In this document: positions 1 through 6,874 of the stretch, in pieces
Layout of the letters: every line of letters begins with the position of its first letter
Numbering within the stretch: position 1 is the first letter of the stretch
Source: Granulosicoccus sp965367215
GTDB taxonomy: Bacteria; Pseudomonadota; Gammaproteobacteria; Granulosicoccales; Granulosicoccaceae
Reading direction: 5' to 3'
Assembly (NCBI GenBank): GCA_965367215.1
Contig: CBDUIJ010000178.1
Coordinates: 1-11,149 of the forward strand
DNA length: 11,149 bases
The notes under the pieces: model-generated
The model's input: only the letters and a program-made list of their open reading frames with translations
What the model was told of the DNA's origin: nothing
Databases searched by the model: none
Translations under genes and position numbers: made by a program

Positions 1-351
1 ATCGGAGCGGTATTCGTGTCGATACAGGGCTGTCGAGACGGCTGTGCAATGCAAGGCTTCGCTGGCGGCCTGATGAAACAGGCAAAGACGAAGCCCTTCC
101 GGGTTCTCCCAGCGAAGCTGCAGCTTCTGAAAACAGACCTGCCCTCGATGCAGAGCCACACAGCTTGCCGGTGTGACTCGCAAGTCCACTGTCGCAAACT
201 CCGGCTTCTCGGTGTCATCGTCCCCGGCATGCACCTCGCGCAGCCCTGCCCCCCAGAGCACCGTTATCAGTAGACAGAGCGGCACCGCTATCGCCGTAAA
301 ACGCAGCCGTAGCGACCCTGAGCAGAGTCTTGTCCAGAGAATTCCGTTCAT
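1..351 (-). CDS. DUF3019 family exported protein, C-terminus cut by window edge
   Basis: A reading frame opens at the ATG at 349-351 (minus strand) and stays open for 117 codons to the window edge, so the C-terminus is missing. The N-terminus has basic residues (about 8-18), then a hydrophobic stretch (about 19-34) and a possible signal-peptidase site near V-H-A (40-42), suggesting export to the periplasm. The mature part has the look of the DUF3019 family: a V-T-P-x-x-C start, a short C-x8-C spacing (C64, C73), a Q-x-x-x-x-x-W strand and further cysteines at 90 and 102, which may form disulfides. Function is unknown. It begins 27 bp after the mipA-like stop codon on the same strand, so the two are probably one operon; in relatives this pair is commonly followed by a response regulator and histidine kinase, which would lie outside the window. 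The family call rests on remembered motif pattern, not a search. Confidence 0.72.
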   Translation of the reverse strand, partial: MNGILWTRLCSGSLRLRFTAIAVPLCLLITVLWGAGLREVHAGDDDTEKPEFATVDLRVTPASCVALHRGQVCFQKLQLRWENPEGLRLCLFHQAASEALHCTAVSTALYRHEYRSD

Positions 352-378
352 GAGCCGCTGTCCCGGCAGCCGGCGTGA

Positions 379-1251
379 TCAGAATACATAGTGAACACCG
401 GTCGTCCAGAATACGGCGTGTTCCTCAGCCATCAGTGGGCTGTCCGTCACGGACTCGGGAAATTGTCTGTAACGCAGCCGTGAGGTGTACACCCAATCAC
501 GACGCAAGGGGAAACTGGCACCCAGCTCCACTTCGGGAATCCAGGCATTGCCCGCGGTATAGACAGGAAATCGTTCGGAGGCTTCGTCATCGTCAATGCC
601 ATACAGATAATCATTGAATGTCGATGAGTAATAGCGGACACCGACGATGCCCTGCAGATTCCAGTTACCGACCTGCCATTGATGGCCCAGCCTTGCACTA
701 CCCTGCAGACCGTTGTCATCGTACCAATCCGAAAGCAGCCGCAATTGCAACAGGCTGTCGCCGCGATAGGCCGTGATGCGGGTACCGGCGGCAATGTACA
801 GACTGTCTCTGTCGAGGATCGCATCATTGCGCTCCTGTTCCGTGGTCGGCGCCGGTGGTTCATCCGACTCTATCGATATGCTTCCGGCGACATTGGCAAG
901 CAACAGATCGACACTGACAGCCTGAGTCTGCAGCAGATTGATGCCAAGGTTCAGGCCACCGAACCAGCTTTCGGTGGCTTCCACAAAATAGCGATCGTAT
1001 TGATACCCACCACTGAGCGAGACGCCGAATGTCAGCTCGGCCCCTCCATCATCCTCAGGGTTCTTGTGAGCAAGCGCCTGACGCTGAATCTGCGCTGTCA
1101 ACCCCAGTTCCAGAAACCCGCCATTCTCGCGTGTGGATTCCGATGTCGGCTCGCCGCTGTCGCGTGGCAGCTCTGCAGACCAGACAGCACTCGTCTGCCC
1201 TAGTGTCGACATGGCCAGCATCGCCAGGGCGAGCGTTTTTCCAGTTTCCAT
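379..1251 (-). CDS. mipA: MipA/OmpV family outer-membrane beta-barrel protein
   Basis: The 290-residue protein has an N-terminal signal peptide (hydrophobic about residues 6-19, cleavage probably within 22-26), then alternating aromatic/polar beta-strand segments typical of a small outer-membrane barrel, and ends in Y-V-F. The terminal Phe is the usual BAM-recognition signature. The segments around FLELGLTAQ, GVSLSGGYQYDRYFVEA and the glycine-rich G-A-x-F-P-L-R-x-D-W strand near the end fit the MipA/OmpV family (MltA-interacting protein / OmpV). Members sit in the outer membrane; MipA of E. coli bridges the lytic transglycosylase MltA and PBP1B, while other members are porin-like or stress-induced. 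Which role applies here cannot be told. The DUF3019 gene follows 27 bp downstream. A CpxR-like direct repeat lies about 60 bp upstream of the start. The ribosome-binding site is weak. Confidence 0.8.
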   Translation of the reverse strand: METGKTLALAMLAMSTLGQTSAVWSAELPRDSGEPTSESTRENGGFLELGLTAQIQRQALAHKNPEDDGGAELTFGVSLSGGYQYDRYFVEATESWFGGLNLGINLLQTQAVSVDLLLANVAGSISIESDEPPAPTTEQERNDAILDRDSLYIAAGTRITAYRGDSLLQLRLLSDWYDDNGLQGSARLGHQWQVGNWNLQGIVGVRYYSSTFNDYLYGIDDDEASERFPVYTAGNAWIPEVELGASFPLRRDWVYTSRLRYRQFPESVTDSPLMAEEHAVFWTTGVHYVF

Positions 1252-1312
1252 GTTGAAGACTCGCTAGATGATGAGCAGGCACTCATTGACCCATATTGCC
1301 CACCCCGACATT

Positions 1313-1327
1313 GTAACGCTGCGTAAC
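1313..1327. promoter_or_regulatory. candidate CpxR/OmpR-type operator in divergent spacer
   Basis: The site reads GTAACGCTGCGTAAC: two identical GTAAC half-sites as a direct repeat with a 10-bp period. This arrangement matches the known CpxR box (GTAAA-N5-GTAAA) and the general tandem-site mode of OmpR/PhoB-family regulators. An extra inverted half-site, GTTAC, is at 1360-1364. On the minus strand the box precedes a weak -10-like CAATATGG (1291-1298), roughly where an activator would overlap the -35 region of the mipA-like gene; no good -35 hexamer is visible. It could also serve the divergent hydrolase gene, whose start is 100 bp away. The repeat is seen directly; its use as an operator is inference. 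Confidence 0.4.
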
Positions 1328-1427
1328 AGGCCCTGCCTTTCGACCAGTGCGTACAAACCGTTACCCGAATCCACCCTTCGTTTACCTACCGTGTGACTTC
1401 CGACAACAACCCGTCAATGGAGTCTTC

Positions 1428-2849
1428 ATGAATACACGATTCTGCCTGCTGCCCGTGGCCATCTGCAGCCTCATGCTCGGCGCCTGCTCGTCCGATGATC
1501 CGGTCGTCGAACCGGAAGGCGTACTGACCTGGCGCAGTTGCCCCGAGGATGCCAGCCTCGACTGCGCCACACTGAGAGTGCCGATGAACTACAGCAATGA
1601 GCAGGCCGGGATGATCGATATCGCCTTGAATCGTCTGCCAGCCAGCCAGCAACCTTCTGCCGGGTCCCTGTTGTTCAATCCCGGCGGACCGGGAGCCTCT
1701 GGTATCGAGGTTCTGGAAATCCTGAAGGAAATCGACAGCGTGCCTGAAGCGGTCCGCCAGCACTACGACCTCATCGGCTTCGACCCCCGTGGTATTGGTA
1801 GCAGTACGCCTATCGACTGTGACACATCGGACATCGACGTCCTCGGTGACTACCTCGTAGATGATGAGTCCATCAGTGAATTCGTTCGGCAAAGTACAGA
1901 GCTGGCCGCACAATGCCTCGAACAGGAAGGCGATTATCTGTTGCAACTGGGCTCGATGAATGTGGTGCGTGACATGGAATCGATCAGGAAGGCCCTGAAC
2001 GAGACCGAACTCGATTTCATCGGATACTCCTATGGCACCCGGCTGGCAGCGCTCTATTTGCAAACCTATCCCGATACCAGTGGCAGCATCATTCTCGATG
2101 GCAGTCTGCGCCCGGACGCCTCGGTCGCCGCACTCGCCGAAGGTGCTCTGCCGGCGATGCAACGGAACCTTGAACAGATGCTGCAGAATTGTGTCATCGC
2201 AGACCCGGACTGCAACCCCGCGCAATTGCAACGCTTGCTGGTCGAGAAGGTCGATACGCTGTTGTCCGAAAACAGAGAGGCAGAACTCGCATTACTGGGT
2301 GAGCTGGTCATCACGGCCACCGAAGACCCCTCACTGGGCGATCTGCTGATCGCGCCACTGGGCAGTTATCTGCTGCGCGGTGATCGTTCGGGGCTGGAAT
2401 TGCTGATCAGGTTGCTGGAACCCGAAGACGATGGCGATGAAGACGACACGCTCATCCACAAGGCCGTCATGTGTGCCGACGACGCCTACCGCCCCGCGAC
2501 TGCTGAACTGAGTGCCTTGCTGCCCGTTTTCAATGCTCAGTCAGACCTGTTTGCCGAAGCCTACATCGCTCTGGCTGGAAGCTGTGCAGGCTGGCCGGAA
2601 AGTGTTGAACCGCTCTCGCCGATCGCCACCGGCACCGCACCGGCGGCTCTGGTCATCGGCGGGACCTCCGATGCCCAGACACCGCTGCCATGGTCCGAGG
2701 AAATGGCCATCGCCATCGGCGGGCACTATCTCGCCTCTTCCCATGCAGGACATACCAGCGTCTACAACGGTGAAAGTGCCTGTGTCGACACGATGGTCAC
2801 GACCTTTCTGCTTGACGGGCTACTACCCGGTGCCGCTGATTGTCTGTAA
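1428..2849 (+). CDS. alpha/beta-hydrolase lipoprotein, S33 / TAP-like peptidase family
   Basis: From the ATG at 1428 the 473-residue protein has a short signal peptide ending in a lipobox L-G-A-C (17-20), so Cys20 is probably lipidated; Ser at +2 favours the outer membrane. An ATG at 1347 in the same frame is rejected because it would put 27 polar residues before the signal peptide, and GGAG at 1419-1422 sits correctly before 1428. The hydrolase fold is clear: the oxyanion-hole motif N-P-G-G-P-G-A-S-G (84-92), F-D-P-R-G (118-122), nucleophile elbow G-Y-S-Y-G (199-203, Ser201), acid in G-T-S-D (Asp415) and base in H-A-G-H-T (His442). This layout with a C-terminal TAP-like domain (about 345-473) matches secreted tripeptidyl/prolyl aminopeptidases of peptidase family S33. 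An acidic run sits at about 331-340. Cys pairs suggest disulfides. It likely trims peptides or hydrolyses esters in the periplasm; the substrate is unknown. Nothing ties it to the transporter genes downstream. Confidence 0.85.
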   Translation: MNTRFCLLPVAICSLMLGACSSDDPVVEPEGVLTWRSCPEDASLDCATLRVPMNYSNEQAGMIDIALNRLPASQQPSAGSLLFNPGGPGASGIEVLEILKEIDSVPEAVRQHYDLIGFDPRGIGSSTPIDCDTSDIDVLGDYLVDDESISEFVRQSTELAAQCLEQEGDYLLQLGSMNVVRDMESIRKALNETELDFIGYSYGTRLAALYLQTYPDTSGSIILDGSLRPDASVAALAEGALPAMQRNLEQMLQNCVIADPDCNPAQLQRLLVEKVDTLLSENREAELALLGELVITATEDPSLGDLLIAPLGSYLLRGDRSGLELLIRLLEPEDDGDEDDTLIHKAVMCADDAYRPATAELSALLPVFNAQSDLFAEAYIALAGSCAGWPESVEPLSPIATGTAPAALVIGGTSDAQTPLPWSEEMAIAIGGHYLASSHAGHTSVYNGESACVDTMVTTFLLDGLLPGAADCL

Positions 2850-2881
2850 ATACAAGAGTGTGAACTGACGCAAAGTTCCCC

Positions 2882-2923
2882 GACCGGTCGCCGTATCCTG
2901 GCGACAGTACGCAGACCGGTCGC
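2882..2923. repeat. twin GACCGGTCGC repeats, candidate operator
   Basis: The 10-mer GACCGGTCGC occurs at 2882-2891 and again at 2914-2923, 32 bp apart start to start, close to three turns of B-DNA. Each contains the 8-bp palindrome GACCGGTC; the left copy extends to the 10-bp palindrome CGACCGGTCG (2881-2890). Two palindromes in helical phase suit a dimeric regulator binding cooperatively. They lie in the 153-bp spacer between the hydrolase stop and the TIGR04076-like gene that opens the transporter run, so that operon is the natural target. An A/T-rich patch (2941-2953) just downstream may be part of the promoter, but no convincing -35/-10 pair is visible. The regulator gene is not in the window. 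Confidence 0.45.
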
Positions 2924-3002
2924 GGGTCGCTCCATGTTCGTGTTAAATTATTGTCACTTCACATCTCCCCCCTTCTTTGACAGCTGTGCCACGCCATGAC
3001 CC

Positions 3003-3371
3003 ATGAGTGACTCTAGAGAATTCTGGTTGTACGATCTCAAGATCGAGGTCATCGCGTCCGACAGACCCATGGTCTGTGATCACCAGGTCGGTCAATATTT
3101 TCTGATGCAGGGAGAGAATCTCGTTTTCGGCCCCGAAGGCCGATTCCCGCTCTATCCTCTGGCGGCCCTGCTGCCGCTACTACCTGCACGACAACGAGAA
3201 ACCAGTGAACACGACTGGATGAGCACGGATGCCGTCATTGCCTGTCCGGATCCGCATTGCGGTGGACGCTTCCTGATCACGCGCACCGGCAAGCGCCTGT
3301 TCACCCATGCCGGCACCACCGGTTTACCCGACCAGCGCGGCACTCCGCACTGGGCTGCTTCTTCCAACTGA
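3003..3371 (+). CDS. TIGR04076-like small protein of unknown function
   Basis: This 122-residue soluble protein has no signal peptide. It shows features I associate with the TIGR04076 family: an opening L-Y-D-L-K-I-E-V strand (9-16), a C-x-H-x-x-G-x-x-F motif (C25, H27, G30, F33), a hydrophobic F-P-L-Y-P-L-A-A-L-L-P helix (48-58) where family members have an alanine/leucine-rich helix, D-W (71-72), and a C-P-D-P motif (81-84). Cys25, His27, Cys81 and Cys86 could bind a metal, but this is speculation. The biochemical role of the family is unknown. The start is fixed: a TGA lies in frame at 2997-2999. No Shine-Dalgarno sequence is visible, and a four-codon frame (2996-3010) overlaps the start. 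The next gene, AKR1, begins 9 bp after its stop, so it is probably the first gene of the transporter operon. Confidence 0.7.
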   Translation: MSDSREFWLYDLKIEVIASDRPMVCDHQVGQYFLMQGENLVFGPEGRFPLYPLAALLPLLPARQRETSEHDWMSTDAVIACPDPHCGGRFLITRTGKRLFTHAGTTGLPDQRGTPHWAASSN

Positions 3372-3380
3372 TAACTGATC

Positions 3381-4433
3381 ATGAGTGTTTCGCGTACCGA
3401 ATTGCGTTCGGGCTATTCCATCAGTCGCATCATCAAGGGTGGCTGGCAACTCGCAGGCGGCCATGGCAGCTTCGATCGTCAGCAGGCCGTCGATGACATG
3501 CTGCGCTTCGTTGACAATGGCATCACCACCTTTGACTGTGCCGATATCTACACCGGTGTCGAAGAGATGATTGGCGATGCCGTCAAACAGTTGCGCCAGC
3601 GTGAAGGCGGCCCCGTGGAAGAGCGCATTCAGGTTCACACGAAACTGGTACCGGATCTGGACAGCCTCACTTCCATCCGTCACAGCGATATCGAAGCCAT
3701 CATCGATCGATCGCTGAAGCGCCTGAATCTGGAGCAGCTGCATCTGGTGCAGTTCTACTGGTGGGACCTGTCGCTGGGCGATCCCCTGGCCAGTCTGGAC
3801 GTTCTCAAGACGCTCAAGGCCAAGGGCAAGATTCGTTATCTGGGCTGCACCAACTGGGACCAGTTCGCCATGCAGGGTTTTGTCGACAATGATTTCGACA
3901 TGGTCTCGGCTCAGGTGCAGTATTCCCTGCTCGACAATCGACCCGCCGGTGCCTTCAGCCAATGGTGCTCGGACAATGACATCCGTATTCTGTGTTACGG
4001 CGTGCTGGCCGGTGGATTCCTGACCGACAAATGGCTGGGGCAGCCAGACCCCGGGTTCACGTTCGAGAATCGTTCACTCATCAAATACCGCCTGATCATC
4101 GAGGACTTCGGTGGTTGGGATCTGTTCCAGACGCTTCTGCGCACCCTGGATGACATCGGCAAGGAGCATGGAGCCCCGCTGTCAGCCGTGGCCACCAGCT
4201 ACATGCTGCGACAGTCGCAGGTGGCCGCCACCATCATCGGTGCCCGCACGGCTGCCAACATTCAGGACACACTGGCCAGTGCCGATGTCGGCCTCAGTGA
4301 TGCGCAGACGGCAGCCATCGAGGCCGTGACCTCACAACGCAGCGGACCTCTGGGCGATGTCTATGCGCTTGAGAAGGATCGCAACGGCCCGCATGGCCGC
4401 ATCATGAAATACAACCTGAATGCCCCACAATGA
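3381..4433 (+). CDS. aldo/keto reductase (AKR1) with His-to-Tyr change in catalytic tetrad
   Basis: A 350-residue cytoplasmic protein with the aldo/keto reductase (beta/alpha)8 barrel. Visible landmarks are G-G-W-Q-L-A at 20-25, F-D-C-A-D-I-Y (catalytic-type Asp52 and Tyr57), H-T-K (Lys88), I-R-Y-L-G-C-T-N (151-158) and the cofactor-binding end with I-I-G-A-R-T (285-290), which points to NAD(P)H-dependent carbonyl reduction or the reverse oxidation. The segment that normally carries the catalytic His reads V-Q-F-Y-W-W-D, placing Tyr126 at the His position; the paralog at 9224 has L-Q-L-H-W-W there. The protein may therefore have altered activity, as in other AKR branches where this residue differs. 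It shares with that paralog an L-A-G-G-F-L segment and a K-Y-x3-I-x3-G-G-W segment. Its stop codon overlaps the start of the first ABC ATPase (ATGA), indicating translational coupling. Substrate unknown. Confidence 0.88.
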   Translation: MSVSRTELRSGYSISRIIKGGWQLAGGHGSFDRQQAVDDMLRFVDNGITTFDCADIYTGVEEMIGDAVKQLRQREGGPVEERIQVHTKLVPDLDSLTSIRHSDIEAIIDRSLKRLNLEQLHLVQFYWWDLSLGDPLASLDVLKTLKAKGKIRYLGCTNWDQFAMQGFVDNDFDMVSAQVQYSLLDNRPAGAFSQWCSDNDIRILCYGVLAGGFLTDKWLGQPDPGFTFENRSLIKYRLIIEDFGGWDLFQTLLRTLDDIGKEHGAPLSAVATSYMLRQSQVAATIIGARTAANIQDTLASADVGLSDAQTAAIEAVTSQRSGPLGDVYALEKDRNGPHGRIMKYNLNAPQ

Positions 4434-5227
4434 CGGCCCCTTCTGCGGTGGATAACACCCACCTGGAAGTGCGTCATCTGAGAAAGCGCTTCGCAGACCT
4501 GACAGCTGTCGACAATGTCTCTCTGAGCATCGAACGTGGATCCATCACCGGACTCATCGGTCCGAACGGTGCCGGCAAGTCCACCCTGTTCGAGACCATT
4601 GTCGGTGAAGCACGGGCCGATGAAGGCAGCATCCTGTTCAATGGCAAGGCCATACAGACCTTGTCAGCCGATCAGGTCTACCGGGCCGGGCTGGCACGCA
4701 CCTTCCAGATTCCACAACCGTTTCCGGAAATGACGGTGCTGGACAATCTGCTGCTGGCAGCTCCCGGCCAGCTGGGCGAGACCTTCTGGGCACCGGTGAT
4801 ACGCCCTCTGGCCATTCGCAAGCAGGAAGAAGAACACTTGCAACGGGCACATGAGATTCTCGAGTTCACCACCTTGTCCCGGGTTGCCGGACTGGCGGCC
4901 AGAAACCTCTCGGGTGGACAGCAGAAACTGCTGGAGCTCTCACGTGTGCTGATGGGCAAACCCGAGCTGATCATGCTCGACGAACCTGCAGCAGGGGTCA
5001 ATCCTGTATTGACAAACCTGTTGATGGACAGGATTCATGCCTTGAATGATCAGGGCATCACCTTTCTGATCATCGAACACAACATGGATCTGATCATGCG
5101 ACATTGCCAGCCCATCATCGCCATGGCCAATGGTCGGGTGATCTTCACGGGTACGGCGGCCGAAGCCATGGACTGTGACGAACTGCTGGAGAGCTACCTG
5201 GGTGACATGAGCACCGTACCCTCATGA
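4430..5227 (+). CDS. livG: ABC transporter ATP-binding protein, LivG type
   Basis: This 265-residue ATPase energises an importer of the Liv/HAAT (branched-chain amino acid, amide or urea) class at the inner face of the cytoplasmic membrane. Walker A is G-P-N-G-A-G-K-S-T (44-52), the Q-loop Gln is at 93 in R-T-F-Q, the signature is L-S-G-G-Q (160-164), Walker B is I-M-L-D-E-P (181-186) and the switch His is 217 in I-E-H-N-M-D. The R-T-F-Q-I-P insertion and E-H-N-M-D-x-I-M end are typical of LivG rather than LivF. Length matches the family. It starts in an ATGA overlap with AKR1 and ends in an ATGA overlap with livF. The symbol denotes family position; the transported substrate is not established. 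Confidence 0.9.
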   Translation: MTAPSAVDNTHLEVRHLRKRFADLTAVDNVSLSIERGSITGLIGPNGAGKSTLFETIVGEARADEGSILFNGKAIQTLSADQVYRAGLARTFQIPQPFPEMTVLDNLLLAAPGQLGETFWAPVIRPLAIRKQEEEHLQRAHEILEFTTLSRVAGLAARNLSGGQQKLLELSRVLMGKPELIMLDEPAAGVNPVLTNLLMDRIHALNDQGITFLIIEHNMDLIMRHCQPIIAMANGRVIFTGTAAEAMDCDELLESYLGDMSTVPS

Positions 5228-5982
5228 TGGCCACACAACTCAGTACCGGCTTGCACGTGGACAAACTGACAGCCGGTTATGTACGCGGCATGCCGATCAT
5301 CTCGGATGTCAGCCTGGCGATGAAGCACGGTGAGATCGTCTGCATCATCGGCCCCAATGGCGCCGGTAAATCAACGCTGTTGAAGGCCATTGCCGGTCTG
5401 CTCAGCGTCGATTCGGGTACGGTCTCTCTCGATGACAGAGTCATCACGGGCATCAGCCCTGACAGGCTTTCCCAGTCGGGTGTCGCACTGGTACCCCAGC
5501 TGGACAACATCTTCCGGACCATGAGTGTCGAACAGAACCTGCGGCTGGCTGCACGCCGCTGCGAGGAGCCCTGGCGTCAGGCCGTCGATGACATGCTGAC
5601 GCTCTTTCCGGTGCTGGCCGAACGATATACCTCCAAGGCCGGATCTCTGTCGGGCGGACAGCGGCAGTTCCTGGCCATTGCCATGGCACTGGTCGCCTCA
5701 CCCTCATTGCTGTTGCTGGATGAACCCAGTGCGGGTCTTTCACCAAAGGCCGCTCAGGAAGTGCTGGGCATGTTGCCGGGTATCGCGCGCACACGCGTCG
5801 CCATTCTGATGGTGGAACAGAACGTCCGAGCGGCGCTGACCGTGTCCGATCGTGCCTATGTACTGGCCGAGGGACGCAATCAGCATGAGGGCGATGCTCG
5901 AGCGCTGATGAACGACCCGGTGCTGGGTGAAATCTACATGGGCGCGCGACGCGTGGAGGCACATGCTGCAAAGTCTGTTTGA
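5224..5982 (+). CDS. livF: ABC transporter ATP-binding protein, LivF type
   Basis: A 252-residue ATPase partner of the LivG-type protein. Walker A G-P-N-G-A-G-K-S-T is at 43-51, the Q-loop Gln at 92 in V-P-Q, signature L-S-G-G-Q at 142-146 and Walker B L-L-L-L-D-E-P at 162-168. The switch position reads M-V-E-Q-N (Gln199) instead of His; this is normal for LivF proteins and supports the LivF assignment over a second LivG. The start overlaps the livG stop as ATGA; a second ATG directly follows (5227), so the exact initiator could shift by one codon. The 3' end overlaps the preferred livH start by 20 bp, consistent with one polycistronic transcript. Confidence 0.9.
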   Translation: MMATQLSTGLHVDKLTAGYVRGMPIISDVSLAMKHGEIVCIIGPNGAGKSTLLKAIAGLLSVDSGTVSLDDRVITGISPDRLSQSGVALVPQLDNIFRTMSVEQNLRLAARRCEEPWRQAVDDMLTLFPVLAERYTSKAGSLSGGQRQFLAIAMALVASPSLLLLDEPSAGLSPKAAQEVLGMLPGIARTRVAILMVEQNVRAALTVSDRAYVLAEGRNQHEGDARALMNDPVLGEIYMGARRVEAHAAKSV

Positions 5983-6874
5983 CGGAATCCTGGTCGGTTC
6001 GATTCTTTCGCTCGGTGCGATAGGTCTGACCCTGATCATGCACATTCTGCGATTCGCCAACTTCTCCCATGCCGAACTGATTTCCATGGGTGCCTATTTC
6101 ACGTTGACGCTGGACGCTGTCTTCACCGCTTTTTCCCGCGCTTTGTCGAGCAAGCTGCCCATGCTCAGCGTGTCCATCTCCTTGTTGCTGGCCATGCTGG
6201 CAGCCTTGCTGATCACCGGTATTGCCGCCGCCATCATCGACAAGCTGGTGTTCAAGCGCCTGCGAGAACAGGCAGGCCCATTGACCATGGTATTCGCCTC
6301 CTTCGGCATCGGCCTGATCATTCGCAACGTCATCGGTCTGGTTTACGGGCTGAAGTCCGTTCACTACAACAATGACATTGCCTTTGCGATCATGATCAGC
6401 AGCGACCCTCTGCTGCTGGTCAAGGCCGACCAGCTGTTCATTCTGGCCCTGACCCTGCTGGTCATGGTATCGCTGCATCTGTTCATGTCCAGAACCTCCG
6501 TGGGCTTTGCCCTCAAGGCCATTTCCGAAAATCCGGTACTGGCGCAGATCAACGGTATCAACCTGGCGTCCATGGTGAGGCTGGCCTGGCTGATCGGTGG
6601 TGCGCTGGCAGCCGTTGCCGGTGTCTGCTACGCGCTCAACAACCAGCTCAGCCCGGTCATGGGACGCGACCTGGTTCTGTCGTTGTTTGCGGCCGCCATT
6701 GTCGGCGGTATCGGCAGTATCTATGGTGCCGCTCTTGGAGGCCTGATTGTCGGCCTGGCATCCAGCCTTGCATTGCTGGTCATCCCGACCGGATACAAGC
6801 CTGCCATACCCTTTCTGATCATTCTTCTGGTGCTCTATCTGCGCCCCAACGGTCTGTTTGGAGAAGAGCGGTGA
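5963..6874 (+). CDS. livH: ABC transporter permease, LivH type
   Basis: A very hydrophobic 303-residue inner-membrane permease with about eight membrane segments. The opening F-D-G-I-L-V-G-S-I-L-S-L-G-A-I-G-L-T (6-23), the H-A-E-L-I-S-M-G-A-Y motif (36-45), the cytoplasmic coupling segment A-L-K-A-I-S-E-N-P with I-N-G-I-N (183-200), and the late G-G-I-G-S-I-Y-G-A segment are all LivH hallmarks. The ATG at 5963 is chosen because GGAGG (5955-5959) precedes it and the family alignment begins there; an in-frame ATG at 5927 would add 12 residues and deepen the overlap with livF. The SD spacing is rather short (3 nt). The stop overlaps the livM GTG as GTGA. Confidence 0.88.
   Translation: MLQSLFDGILVGSILSLGAIGLTLIMHILRFANFSHAELISMGAYFTLTLDAVFTAFSRALSSKLPMLSVSISLLLAMLAALLITGIAAAIIDKLVFKRLREQAGPLTMVFASFGIGLIIRNVIGLVYGLKSVHYNNDIAFAIMISSDPLLLVKADQLFILALTLLVMVSLHLFMSRTSVGFALKAISENPVLAQINGINLASMVRLAWLIGGALAAVAGVCYALNNQLSPVMGRDLVLSLFAAAIVGGIGSIYGAALGGLIVGLASSLALLVIPTGYKPAIPFLIILLVLYLRPNGLFGEER

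Noticed and set aside
679..1203. Plus-strand open frame opposite the mipA-like gene
   Set aside because: The minus strand gives a signal peptide, beta-barrel strands and terminal Phe; the plus frame shows none of these.
1347..1427. Upstream ATG extending the hydrolase by 27 residues
   Set aside because: It would bury the lipoprotein signal behind a polar segment, and GGAG with proper spacing precedes the ATG at 1428.
1386..2231. Minus-strand open frame (281 codons) opposite the hydrolase gene
   Set aside because: The plus strand encodes a complete hydrolase with lipobox and catalytic triad; the antisense product shows no recognisable motif.
2887..2905. GTCGCC / GGCGAC hairpin as a terminator for the hydrolase gene
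   Set aside because: The stem is only 6 bp with a 7-nt loop and no T-run follows; it overlaps the twin palindromes, which explain the symmetry better.
5927..5962. Upstream ATG start for livH
   Set aside because: It adds 12 residues not expected before the family's usual opening and deepens overlap with livF; GGAGG precedes the ATG at 5963.
5453..6478. Long minus-strand open frame (341 codons) opposite livF/livH
   Set aside because: Its predicted protein is Gln/His/Arg-rich with no domain and lies wholly antisense to two well-supported transporter genes; it is a codon-bias shadow.
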